Assembly: GCF_036516095.1 (NCBI RefSeq)
Contig: NZ_DATBUM010000078.1
Coordinates: 1-17,003 of the forward strand
Direction: 5' to 3'
Length of the DNA stretch: 17,003 bases
DNA from: Fusobacterium_C sp036516095
Lineage (GTDB): Bacteria; Fusobacteriota; Fusobacteriia; Fusobacteriales; Fusobacteriaceae
The notes beneath the pieces are model-generated. The model searched no databases and was not told the DNA's origin. It saw nothing but the letters and a program-made list of their open reading frames with translations. The translations under genes were made by a program, and so were the position numbers. Positions 1-6,191 of this stretch are shown here, piece by piece; the first letter of the stretch is position 1, and the number at the start of each line of letters is the position of its first letter.

Positions 1-127
1 CAACAACTCCAAGTGTCTTTCCTTCTTCAATAGAAAAGTTCACACCATCTACTGCATGAAGAGGCCCTTTCGGAGTTTGGAAATATTTTTTCAGATTCTT
101 TACTTCTAATAAAACTTTATTCTCCAT
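1..127 (-). CDS. dppF: Peptide ABC transporter ATPase DppF/OppF, N-terminal fragment
   Basis: Partial gene running off the left edge; only the first 42 residues are present. They begin MENKVLLEVKNLKKYF and continue with the AVDGVNF-SIEEGKTLGVV pattern that precedes the Walker A loop in DppF/OppF-type ATPases. The Walker A motif itself lies outside the window. The ATG at 127 overlaps the end of dppD by 11 nt, and a GGGAGG ribosome site 6 nt upstream lies inside dppD, which implies translational coupling. By family knowledge it would pair with DppD as the second nucleotide-binding subunit, energising the DppB/DppC channel at the inner face of the cytoplasmic membrane. The family call comes from the short N-terminus plus its position as the fifth gene of a dppABCD array. 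Confidence 0.88.
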   Translation of the reverse strand, partial: MENKVLLEVKNLKKYFQTPKGPLHAVDGVNFSIEEGKTLGVV

Positions 128-1124
128 CTTTTGCCTCCCAATCTTCTTTGAATTCCACTAATCCTTCTGCAATAAAACATTTTACCTTGTGTCCGGGAAT
201 GACTTCCACGGCATTCGGTATCTTTTTTCGACACAAATCGGTTGCATGTGGACATCTCGGATTAAATTTACATCCTTTCGGCAAAATAGTAGGATCCGGC
301 ATCAATCCTCGAATTGGGGTCAATCTGGTTCTTTCTTCGTCTAAACTTGGAATGGAACCGAAAAGCCCTAAGGTATACGGATGTTTTGTATTTTCAAAAA
401 TTTCTTCCAAAGTTCCGGATTCCACAATTTCTCCGGCATACATAATCGCCACTTTATCACACACTTGTGCAACAACTCCCAAATCATGTGTAATCAAAAT
501 CATAGCCGTTTTAAATTTTTCTTTCAAATTATTCATCAAATCCAAAACTTGTGCTTGAATGGTCACGTCCAAGGCTGTCGTCGGTTCATCGGCAATCAAT
601 AATTTCGGATTGCATGCCAAAGCAATCGCAATGACAACCCGTTGTTTCATCCCACCAGAAAATTGATGAGGAAAATCATGGATACGAGCCGCCGGAATTC
701 CAACCAATTCCAACATTTCTCCCGCTTTTTTCATAGACTCTTCGGTAGAAATATTTTCATGAATTTGAATGACCTCTGCAATTTGTTCTCCTACTGTCAT
801 CACAGGATTCAATGAAGTCATAGGGTCTTGGAAAATCATAGAAATTTTATTTCCTCTTATTTTTCTCATTTCTTCTTCCGGTAGTTTTAATAAATTTTCC
901 CCTTCATAGATAATTTCGCCTCCTATAATTTTTCCAGGAGGGTTGGGAACCAATCTCATAATTCCCAGAGCTGTCGTTGTTTTTCCTGCTCCGGTTTCTC
1001 CAACCAATCCAAGCGTTTCTCCCTCGTTCAAGGCAATATCAATAGAGTTGACAGCATAAACGGTTTCTTCATCTGTCACGTATTGTACTTCTAAATTTTT
1101 AATCTCTAATAGCTTTCCTTCCAT
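117..1124 (-). CDS. dppD: Peptide ABC transporter ATP-binding protein DppD/OppD family
   Basis: Cytoplasmic ATPase subunit of a di/oligopeptide importer, 335 aa, the usual length for the family. Visible motifs are Walker A GETGAGKT (42-49), Q-loop Q99, signature FSGGMKQR (155-162), Walker B LLIADEP (175-181) and H-loop H213. The C-terminal oligopeptide-transporter region (about 235-320) carries HPYT and four cysteines, C285, C291, C298 and C316, spaced CX5CX6CX17C. This spacing resembles the pattern reported to hold an iron-sulfur cluster in some DppD proteins; a cluster here is inference. The start ATG has an AAGGAGGAT ribosome site about 10 nt upstream. It lies 20 bp after dppC and overlaps dppF by 11 nt. 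Whether the substrate is dipeptides, longer peptides or glutathione cannot be read from this subunit. Confidence 0.95.
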   Translation of the reverse strand: MEGKLLEIKNLEVQYVTDEETVYAVNSIDIALNEGETLGLVGETGAGKTTTALGIMRLVPNPPGKIIGGEIIYEGENLLKLPEEEMRKIRGNKISMIFQDPMTSLNPVMTVGEQIAEVIQIHENISTEESMKKAGEMLELVGIPAARIHDFPHQFSGGMKQRVVIAIALACNPKLLIADEPTTALDVTIQAQVLDLMNNLKEKFKTAMILITHDLGVVAQVCDKVAIMYAGEIVESGTLEEIFENTKHPYTLGLFGSIPSLDEERTRLTPIRGLMPDPTILPKGCKFNPRCPHATDLCRKKIPNAVEVIPGHKVKCFIAEGLVEFKEDWEAKDGE

Positions 1125-1144
1125 GAAATCTAATCCTCCTTATC

Positions 1145-2011
1145 CTACTGTTTCAATCTTGGGTCTAATGCATCTCGAAGTCCGTCCCCTAACAGATTCA
1201 ATGATAAAATAGTTATCATAATTGCTAATCCCGGGAAAGTTGTTACCCACCAAGCATATCTCAAATATTGTCTACCACCGGACAACATAGAGCCCCATTC
1301 CGGAGCAGGAGGTTGAATTCCCAATCCAATAAAACTTAATCCTGCAATGGATAAAATTGCATTTGCCACACCTAAAGTTCCTTGTACAATCACGGGAGCC
1401 AAAGCATTTGGAATAATATGTTTAAAAATAATTCTTGTATTACTTGCTCCGATTGCCTTTGCCGCTTCAATAAATTCCTGATCTCGAATGGAAAGTACCG
1501 AAGCTCTTACAATTCTCGCATAGGTTGGAACGGAAGAAACACTGATTGCTACCATTAAGTTAATCATACTTGGTCCTAAGGCGGATACAATGGCAATCGC
1601 TAATAGAATACTTGGCACTGCCAAGAAAATATCCATAGCTCTCATAATAATATTGTCTATTGTCCCCCCATAGAAACCGGAAATAGCTCCTAAAATTCCT
1701 CCTACAATAATGGAGAGTCCAACCGCTAAAATTCCAACTTTCAAAGATACTCTAGCTCCATGAATCAATCTCGCTAAAATATCTCTTCCGAATTCATCTG
1801 TTCCCAACCAATGTGCCCCACTTGGTCCTTGTAAACGATGAGCTAAGTTTTGTTTGATAACAATCGTATCGTAATCGTAGATAATATCTGCAAACAAGGC
1901 TAAAATGATTAAAAATAATAAAATAAATAATCCCAACATTGCCATTTTATTTTTTGTTAACATACGCCATACTTCACGCCATTGGCTTCTCTTTTTATTT
2001 GCTGCTGCCAT
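1145..2011 (-). CDS. dppC: Peptide ABC transporter permease DppC/GsiD family
   Basis: Inner-membrane permease, 288 aa. The N-terminus has the short cytoplasmic segment and first membrane span typical of OppC_N (about 10-50, with LGLFILLFLIILALFADII). It is followed by HWLGTDEFGRDILARLIHGARVSL (residues 68-91), a hallmark of DppC/OppC proteins. The BPD_transp_1 core contains the EAA loop, EAAKAIGASNTRIIFKHIIP (182-201), which docks on the ATPases. The last span is followed by GDGLRDALDPRLK, also characteristic. The start is supported by an AGAGGGGGA ribosome site. It sits 14 bp after dppB and 20 bp before dppD in one transcript. It should form the heterodimeric channel with DppB. Confidence 0.95.
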   Translation of the reverse strand: MAAANKKRSQWREVWRMLTKNKMAMLGLFILLFLIILALFADIIYDYDTIVIKQNLAHRLQGPSGAHWLGTDEFGRDILARLIHGARVSLKVGILAVGLSIIVGGILGAISGFYGGTIDNIIMRAMDIFLAVPSILLAIAIVSALGPSMINLMVAISVSSVPTYARIVRASVLSIRDQEFIEAAKAIGASNTRIIFKHIIPNALAPVIVQGTLGVANAILSIAGLSFIGLGIQPPAPEWGSMLSGGRQYLRYAWWVTTFPGLAIMITILSLNLLGDGLRDALDPRLKQ

Positions 2012-2025
2012 TTTTCATCCCCCTC

Positions 2026-2952
2026 TTACTTGTATTGTGATTTAATTCTAGGATCTACATAAGCATATAAAATATCCACCAATAAGTTGACAATACTAAA
2101 TGCTGCTGCTAGAAAAATAACGGCTGCCAATACGGTCGGAGAATCTTTTTGTCGAATCGCATCGACCATCATTCTTCCAACTCCCGGCCATGAATATACA
2201 GATTCTGTTAATACAGCTCCTCCCAATAAATGCCCAAATTGTAATCCTACTACTGTAATAATAGGAATCAAAGCATTTTTTAGAGCATGCTTATTAATAA
2301 CTGTTTTTTCAGATACTCCCTTTGCTCTTGCCGTTCGGATATAATCCTGTCGAATGACTTCCAACATGGACGATCTCGTCATTCTGGTTACAATCGCTGC
2401 CGAACCGACTCCCAAAGTTAAAGCCGGCAAAATAACACTCTTAATTCCGGAAAATCCTCCGGAAGGAAGCAATCCCAATTTTACAGAAAATAATAAAACC
2501 AACATAAGTCCTAACCAGAATACCGGCATAGAAACTCCTAACAAAGCTAGCACCATACTGATACTGTCCACTGCGGAATATTGTTTGGTAGCGGAAATAA
2601 TTCCAATCGGAATTCCAATCACGACGGCAATGATAACTCCCAATACTGCCAATACCAAAGTATTTGGAAATCTCGAAAAAATTTCAGCAAATACTTCTCT
2701 TCCTGTGGTATAGGAACGTCCAAAATCTCCTGTGATTGCTTTTCCTACAAAACGAAAATATTGCACGATGAAAGGATCATTCAATCCCATTTTTTCTCTC
2801 AGTGCTTCCACTGCTGCCTTAGGTGCATTTTCTCCCAACATCAATTGTGCAGGATCTCCCGGTGTTACATACATAATTGCAAATACCAACAGGGAAATTC
2901 CTAACAATACGGGAATTAAAAGTAATAATCTTCTTAGCACATACTTATACAT
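2026..2952 (-). CDS. dppB: Peptide ABC transporter permease DppB/GsiC family
   Basis: Inner-membrane permease. The longest frame begins at 2961 (MGEM...), but I prefer the ATG at 2952, giving MYKYVLRRLLLLIPVLLGIS and 308 aa. An AGGAG lies only 1 nt from the first ATG but 10 nt from the second, and family members usually start M-x-x-Y-x-x-R-R-L. The first span is followed by the conserved FAIMYVTPGDPAQLML region. A large extracytoplasmic loop containing GDFGRSY follows, then the BPD_transp_1 core with an EAA-type loop (DYIRTARAKG ... HALKNALIPIIT, about 203-233) and a C-terminal DILYAYVDPRIK. It lies between dppA and dppC and is separated from dppA by a strong hairpin that may lower its expression relative to the binding protein. 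Confidence 0.93.
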   Translation of the reverse strand: MYKYVLRRLLLLIPVLLGISLLVFAIMYVTPGDPAQLMLGENAPKAAVEALREKMGLNDPFIVQYFRFVGKAITGDFGRSYTTGREVFAEIFSRFPNTLVLAVLGVIIAVVIGIPIGIISATKQYSAVDSISMVLALLGVSMPVFWLGLMLVLLFSVKLGLLPSGGFSGIKSVILPALTLGVGSAAIVTRMTRSSMLEVIRQDYIRTARAKGVSEKTVINKHALKNALIPIITVVGLQFGHLLGGAVLTESVYSWPGVGRMMVDAIRQKDSPTVLAAVIFLAAAFSIVNLLVDILYAYVDPRIKSQYK

Positions 2953-2987
2953 TTCCCCCATTCTCCTCTCTTTTTTATTTTCTACAA

Positions 2988-3019
2988 AGAAAGGGCTAGA
3001 GAGTTTTCTAGCCCTTTCT
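2988..3019 (-). terminator. Intercistronic hairpin between dppA and dppB (attenuator or mRNA-stabilising)
   Basis: A perfect 13-bp inverted repeat AGAAAGGGCTAGA / TCTAGCCCTTTCT (arms 2988-3000 and 3007-3019) with a 6-nt loop lies in the 85-94 bp gap between dppA and dppB. On the minus strand the 3' arm is followed by TTGTAGAAAATAAAAAAG, so there is no clean uridine run. I read it as a partial terminator or a processing/stability element that protects the dppA transcript 3' end. Comparable structures separate binding-protein and permease genes in other ABC importer operons. The hairpin is seen directly; its role is inference. Confidence 0.75.
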
Positions 3020-3046
3020 ACTAACTACTGTACTGCCTAATTTCAA

Positions 3047-4579
3047 TTATTCTGCCTTAAAAGAAACTCCATAAAGTCTATGGTGATCTGCCGGATCAAA
3101 TTTAAATCCTTGTACAAATTTTTGCATTCCCACCGCTTTTTGTGGATATAAAATATAATACATTGGTAAATCTTCTTGTAAAATCACTTGAATTTCTTCA
3201 TAAATAGCTTTTCTAGCTTCCGGATTGATTTCTGCTCTTCCTTTTTGTAATAGTTCATCTACCTTAGGATTGCTATAGAAAGATCTATTTCCTGCTGCTC
3301 CCATAGTTTTTGTATTAACCAAATTGTTAATTCCATAATCTGGATCGGCAGTAACGGTTCCCCATCCTAGAATAAACATTTGGTGATCTCCTCTAGCCGT
3401 CCCGTCCAAGTAAGCTCCCCATTCTAATGTTTTTATTTCAGCTTCCACACCGATTTGTTTCAATTGGTCTTGTACAATAACAGCAATATCTCTTCTGGTT
3501 GGGTTATCATTAATCCAAATTTCCGTTTTAAATCCGTCTTTATATCCTGCTTCTGCCAATAATATTTTTGCTTTTTCAATATCTTGATGATATTTAATTC
3601 CCTTATCACTATGAGCAAAAACGTTTGGTCCAATGATAGAATTTGCCGGAGCTGCTGCTCCTTGATATGCAGTATCAATAATAGGTTGTTGATCAATCGC
3701 ATAGGCAATGGCTTGTCTTACTTTCAAATTATCAAATGGAGCCTTTTTAATATTAAACCCTAAATAAGTCATAGACAAGGTTAAATCTTCTACTAAGTTC
3801 AATTTTGGATCTTCTGCCACTTTCATTTTATCCAATCCGTCAATATCATAAGCAATATCAATTTCCCCTGTTTCCAATCCAATGGTTCTATTTGTAATTT
3901 CTACAATATTTTTATATTCAAGATGTTTAATAGGAGTAGCTCCTTTATAGTACTCTTCATTGGCTTCTAAAGTAACTTTATCTCCACTTTGCCAATCTAC
4001 AAATTTGTAAGGTCCCGTTCCTACAGGATGTTGTCCATAACTTTCTCCTGCTTCTTTGACCGCTTTTTCATTCACAATAGAAGCTGCCGGATGAGCTAAG
4101 TGATTTAAAATTGGAGCGAATGGATATTCTGTGATTACTTTTACTGTATAATCATCCAACACCACAACTTCTTTCAATGGTTCTATAATTTCGGAAGTTT
4201 GTGGAGATGCCTTCATTGCATCTAGAGAAAATTTAACATCGGATGCTTTTAATTCTTCTCCATTGTGGAATTTCACTCCTTTTCTTAAATGAAAGACAGT
4301 GGTCACATCGTCCACTTGTTCCCAAGATTCTGCCAATCCGGGTTGAATTTGTGTATTTTCATCTTGTTCCACCAATGTGTCATAAATTTGTACCATAACT
4401 CTTGCAGATACATTATCGTTAGTTGCTCGTGGATCCAATGTCTTAGGACTTGCTCCATCCGCAACCACTAAAGTATCTTTTTCTGCCGGAGCCGTTGCTG
4501 CTTTGTCTCCTCCACATGCCGTCAGAACAAATACTAACATACACAACAATGCCATTATAATCCCATGTTTCTTTCTCAT
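3047..4579 (-). CDS. dppA: Peptide-binding lipoprotein DppA/GsiB family (SBP_bac_5)
   Basis: Extracytoplasmic solute-binding lipoprotein that captures peptides for the DppBCDF importer. An ATG at 4597 is in frame but overlaps the ribosome site. The ATG at 4579 has AGGAGG 9 nt upstream and gives a standard lipoprotein signal: MRKKHG, a hydrophobic core, then lipobox LTAC with the lipidated Cys at residue 22 (510 aa). The mature part has family 5 features: TLDPRATND near the N-terminus, LAESWE, FHLRKGVKFHNGEELKASDV (the SBP_bac_5 signature), GTGPYKF, and a C-terminal DLPMYYILYPQ. A consensus sigma-70 promoter lies just upstream. Sequence feel is close to proteins annotated as glutathione- or dipeptide-binding, so the substrate is uncertain. 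As first gene, ahead of a hairpin, it is likely the most highly expressed subunit. Confidence 0.93.
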   Translation of the reverse strand: MRKKHGIIMALLCMLVFVLTACGGDKAATAPAEKDTLVVADGASPKTLDPRATNDNVSARVMVQIYDTLVEQDENTQIQPGLAESWEQVDDVTTVFHLRKGVKFHNGEELKASDVKFSLDAMKASPQTSEIIEPLKEVVVLDDYTVKVITEYPFAPILNHLAHPAASIVNEKAVKEAGESYGQHPVGTGPYKFVDWQSGDKVTLEANEEYYKGATPIKHLEYKNIVEITNRTIGLETGEIDIAYDIDGLDKMKVAEDPKLNLVEDLTLSMTYLGFNIKKAPFDNLKVRQAIAYAIDQQPIIDTAYQGAAAPANSIIGPNVFAHSDKGIKYHQDIEKAKILLAEAGYKDGFKTEIWINDNPTRRDIAVIVQDQLKQIGVEAEIKTLEWGAYLDGTARGDHQMFILGWGTVTADPDYGINNLVNTKTMGAAGNRSFYSNPKVDELLQKGRAEINPEARKAIYEEIQVILQEDLPMYYILYPQKAVGMQKFVQGFKFDPADHHRLYGVSFKAE

Positions 4580-4631
4580 ACCTCTTTTCCTCCTCATACA
4601 GTTTAGTTTGTTTTTTATTTCAAAAAATTAG

Positions 4632-4662
4632 AGTACTTCTCTTATAGTACTAAGTATACTAT
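4632..4662 (-). promoter_or_regulatory. Palindrome overlapping dppA -10 and start region (possible operator)
   Basis: ATAGTA-N7-TACTAT (4644-4662) is a perfect 6-bp-arm inverted repeat overlying the -10 hexamer of the dppA promoter. A further AGTACT at 4632-4637 repeats the half-site just downstream of the expected transcription start. The placement is what a repressor operator would show. In DNA this AT-rich, a 6-bp palindrome can occur by chance, so the call is tentative. Confidence 0.35.
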
Positions 4663-4682
4663 ATTTTTTTCTATTTTGTCAA
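4653..4682 (-). promoter_or_regulatory. Sigma-70 promoter of dppA
   Basis: Minus-strand TTGACA (4682-4677) and TATACT (4658-4653) with 18-bp spacing, an almost perfect housekeeping promoter. The upstream gene's TGA stop codon (4681-4679) is contained within the -35 hexamer, so there is no room for a terminator between the two genes. Confidence 0.85.
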
Positions 4683-5761
4683 CGTTTTGTTTTTTTCCCA
4701 TACAATATGGAACCAACATAAGCAGTTATTGGAACACAAATTAAAATCCCTATACTCCCTGATAGAGAACGAAGAATCTCTGTCGCAATGTTTTCGAAAT
4801 TCAGCAGTCGTATCACAGGAAACTGTTCCCGTTGAATATAGACCATGACCGTGAGTAGCAAACTTCCTCCAATATAAGCTAAAATCAAAGTGTTGACCAT
4901 GGTTCCTATCATATCATTTCCCATTTTCATGGCGGAATGAAACAGTTCCTTTCTGCCAATATCTGCCTTTTTTTGATGAATTTCATGCATGGCTGTGGAC
5001 ATGGACATTGCCACATCCATAACCGCTCCCATACTTCCGATAATCACTCCAGCGGAAATCAACTCTCGCAGTCGAATTCCTTTTAAATAAGAAGCAAAGG
5101 AAAGGCTGTCCGTCGTTTCATATCCTGTCAATCTCATGCTGTTCACAGCAATATAGGAAAGAATTCCGGCAGATAAGACTCCTCCTAAAGTTCCTATTAC
5201 TGCAACAAAGCCTTTTTTTTCAAAGCCTGTCATAAGAGAAATGGTCACAAAAGTGGAAAAAATTCCTGTCAACACAGAAAATAGAATAGGAGAATATCCC
5301 AGTAAAATAGAGGGAATAAATACTTTTAGAACGAATAATACCGTCAGTCCCAAAGCCGATAAGGCTTTCAATCCCTTCTTTTTAGATATACATACAGTTA
5401 ATAAAATAAATAATCCTGTAATTCCTAATAGTTGAGAACGTTTATCAATATCGGAAATATAGTATTTCTCATCTCCAATTTCATTGCTTTCATAATAAAG
5501 CACCACCTTATCTCCGGGTTTGGCTCCGATATTATATTCTTCCTGTCGATAGATAGGATACTCTATGGAAACTTCCTCTCCCTTTCGATCTCCTGACAAA
5601 AATTTCACGCGATAAATATAGACTTCCCGCACTTCTTCCTCCCCTGATTCCGCGGTAATGACATCCTCTAGGGATAAAATTTTTCCTCGTACATACTCCT
5701 CTTCTGCATAAATCGTCTGGAATAAGAAAAAAGAAAGCAGTACTATCAATATCTTTTTCAT
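4679..5761 (-). CDS. YibE/F-family integral membrane protein
   Basis: A 360-aa protein matching the YibE/F family (Pfam PF07907 type), whose biochemical role is not established. Residues 1-19 form a signal peptide (hydrophobic run ending IYA before EEE). Residues 20-108 look like a charged, strand-rich extracytoplasmic domain (VRGKILSLEDV ... GDKVVLYY). About seven membrane spans follow (roughly 109-126, 134-155, 157-178, 184-206, 233-252, 285-309, 335-355). The conserved polar loop with GSMGAVMDVAMSMSTAMHEI (243-262) is typical of the family. The ribosome site is weak (AAAGGTAGG). The gene lies between rpsO, whose terminator ends only about 22 nt before this ATG, and dppA, whose -35 overlaps this stop. 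Expression probably depends on readthrough from rpsO or a promoter inside it. A transport role linked to dpp is possible but unproven. Confidence 0.88.
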   Translation of the reverse strand: MKKILIVLLSFFLFQTIYAEEEYVRGKILSLEDVITAESGEEEVREVYIYRVKFLSGDRKGEEVSIEYPIYRQEEYNIGAKPGDKVVLYYESNEIGDEKYYISDIDKRSQLLGITGLFILLTVCISKKKGLKALSALGLTVLFVLKVFIPSILLGYSPILFSVLTGIFSTFVTISLMTGFEKKGFVAVIGTLGGVLSAGILSYIAVNSMRLTGYETTDSLSFASYLKGIRLRELISAGVIIGSMGAVMDVAMSMSTAMHEIHQKKADIGRKELFHSAMKMGNDMIGTMVNTLILAYIGGSLLLTVMVYIQREQFPVIRLLNFENIATEILRSLSGSIGILICVPITAYVGSILYGKKTKR

Positions 5762-5783
5762 CTGAAACGCCTACCTTTATTTT

Positions 5784-5814
5784 AAAAAAAAACGGGAAAG
5801 TCCCGTTCTTTTCC
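5784..5814 (-). terminator. Rho-independent terminator of rpsO
   Basis: Minus-strand AACGGGA-CTT-TCCCGTT, followed directly by a run of T (complement of the A run 5784-5792). The stem extends to about 12 pairs using the flanking A and T residues and one G-U. It begins just after the rpsO stop codon and ends about 22 nt before the yibE/F-family start codon, leaving no space for a separate promoter between them. Confidence 0.92.
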
Positions 5815-5820
5815 AAACTA

Positions 5821-6084
5821 CTATTTTCTGATACCTAATTTTGCAATCAAAGCTCTATATCCTTCCAAATCTTTCTTTGTTAAGTAGCTTAATAATCTCT
5901 TTCTTTGTCCTACCATTTTTAACAATCCCAATCTTGAGTGGAAATCTTTCTTATGCACTCTTAAATGTTCTGTTAAATGATTGATTTTTTCTGTCAATAA
6001 TGCGATTTGCACTTCTGTAGAACCGGTATCTCCTTCTTTTTTTCCGAATTCTCGGATAATTTCTTCTTTTGATCTCATAGCCAT
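5821..6084 (-). CDS. rpsO: 30S ribosomal protein S15
   Basis: Small-subunit primary binding protein that docks on the 16S rRNA three-way junction in the central domain, 87 aa against about 88 in most bacteria. Recognisable S15 signatures are GDTGSTEVQIALLTEKI (18-34), LTEHLRVHKKDFHSR (37-51), LLKMVGQRKRLLSYL (54-68) and a C-terminal YRALIAKLGIRK. The ATG at 6084 has AAGGAGG 7 nt upstream; the in-frame Met3 at 6078 fits less well. It is flanked upstream by a promoter and a leader with a sequence complementary to its own ribosome site, and downstream by a strong terminator, so it is chiefly a monocistronic unit. S15 represses its own translation in several bacteria, and the leader suggests the same here. 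Confidence 0.98.
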   Translation of the reverse strand: MAMRSKEEIIREFGKKEGDTGSTEVQIALLTEKINHLTEHLRVHKKDFHSRLGLLKMVGQRKRLLSYLTKKDLEGYRALIAKLGIRK

Positions 6085-6156
6085 GGTATTTCCTCCTTAA
6101 ATATTATTATCCAAGCTAAGTAATAGGAGGCTAACCCTAAAACTGAGCTTAAATTT
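6085..6156 (-). promoter_or_regulatory. rpsO leader with SD-complementary segment (candidate S15 autoregulatory element)
   Basis: The roughly 72-nt leader contains CCTCCT (minus strand 6130-6125), an exact complement of the rpsO ribosome site AGGAGG (6097-6092). It also contains TTAAGCT ... AGCTTGG arms that can close a competing structure around a small TAGG/CCTA hairpin. The two folds are mutually exclusive, because the CCTCCT lies in the internal hairpin of one and blocks the ribosome site in the other. This is the geometry expected of a translational switch. S15 binding itself is inferred from known autoregulation in other bacteria. Confidence 0.55.
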
Positions 6157-6162
6157 CTTATA

Positions 6163-6191
6163 AGTATAGCACATTATATTTCATTTGTAAA
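6163..6191 (-). promoter_or_regulatory. Sigma-70 promoter of rpsO
   Basis: Minus-strand TTTACA (6191-6186) and TATACT (6168-6163) with 17-bp spacing and an extended -10 (TGC just upstream). The -35 lies in the last codons of ftsH and the ftsH TAA stop falls in the spacer, so the promoter is embedded in the end of the upstream gene. Confidence 0.85.

Noticed and set aside
5532..5816. 94-aa minus-strand ORF overlapping the YibE/F-family gene
   Set aside because: Composition is Arg/Gly-rich and unlike a real protein, it runs through the rpsO terminator, and it is out of frame with a clear family member.
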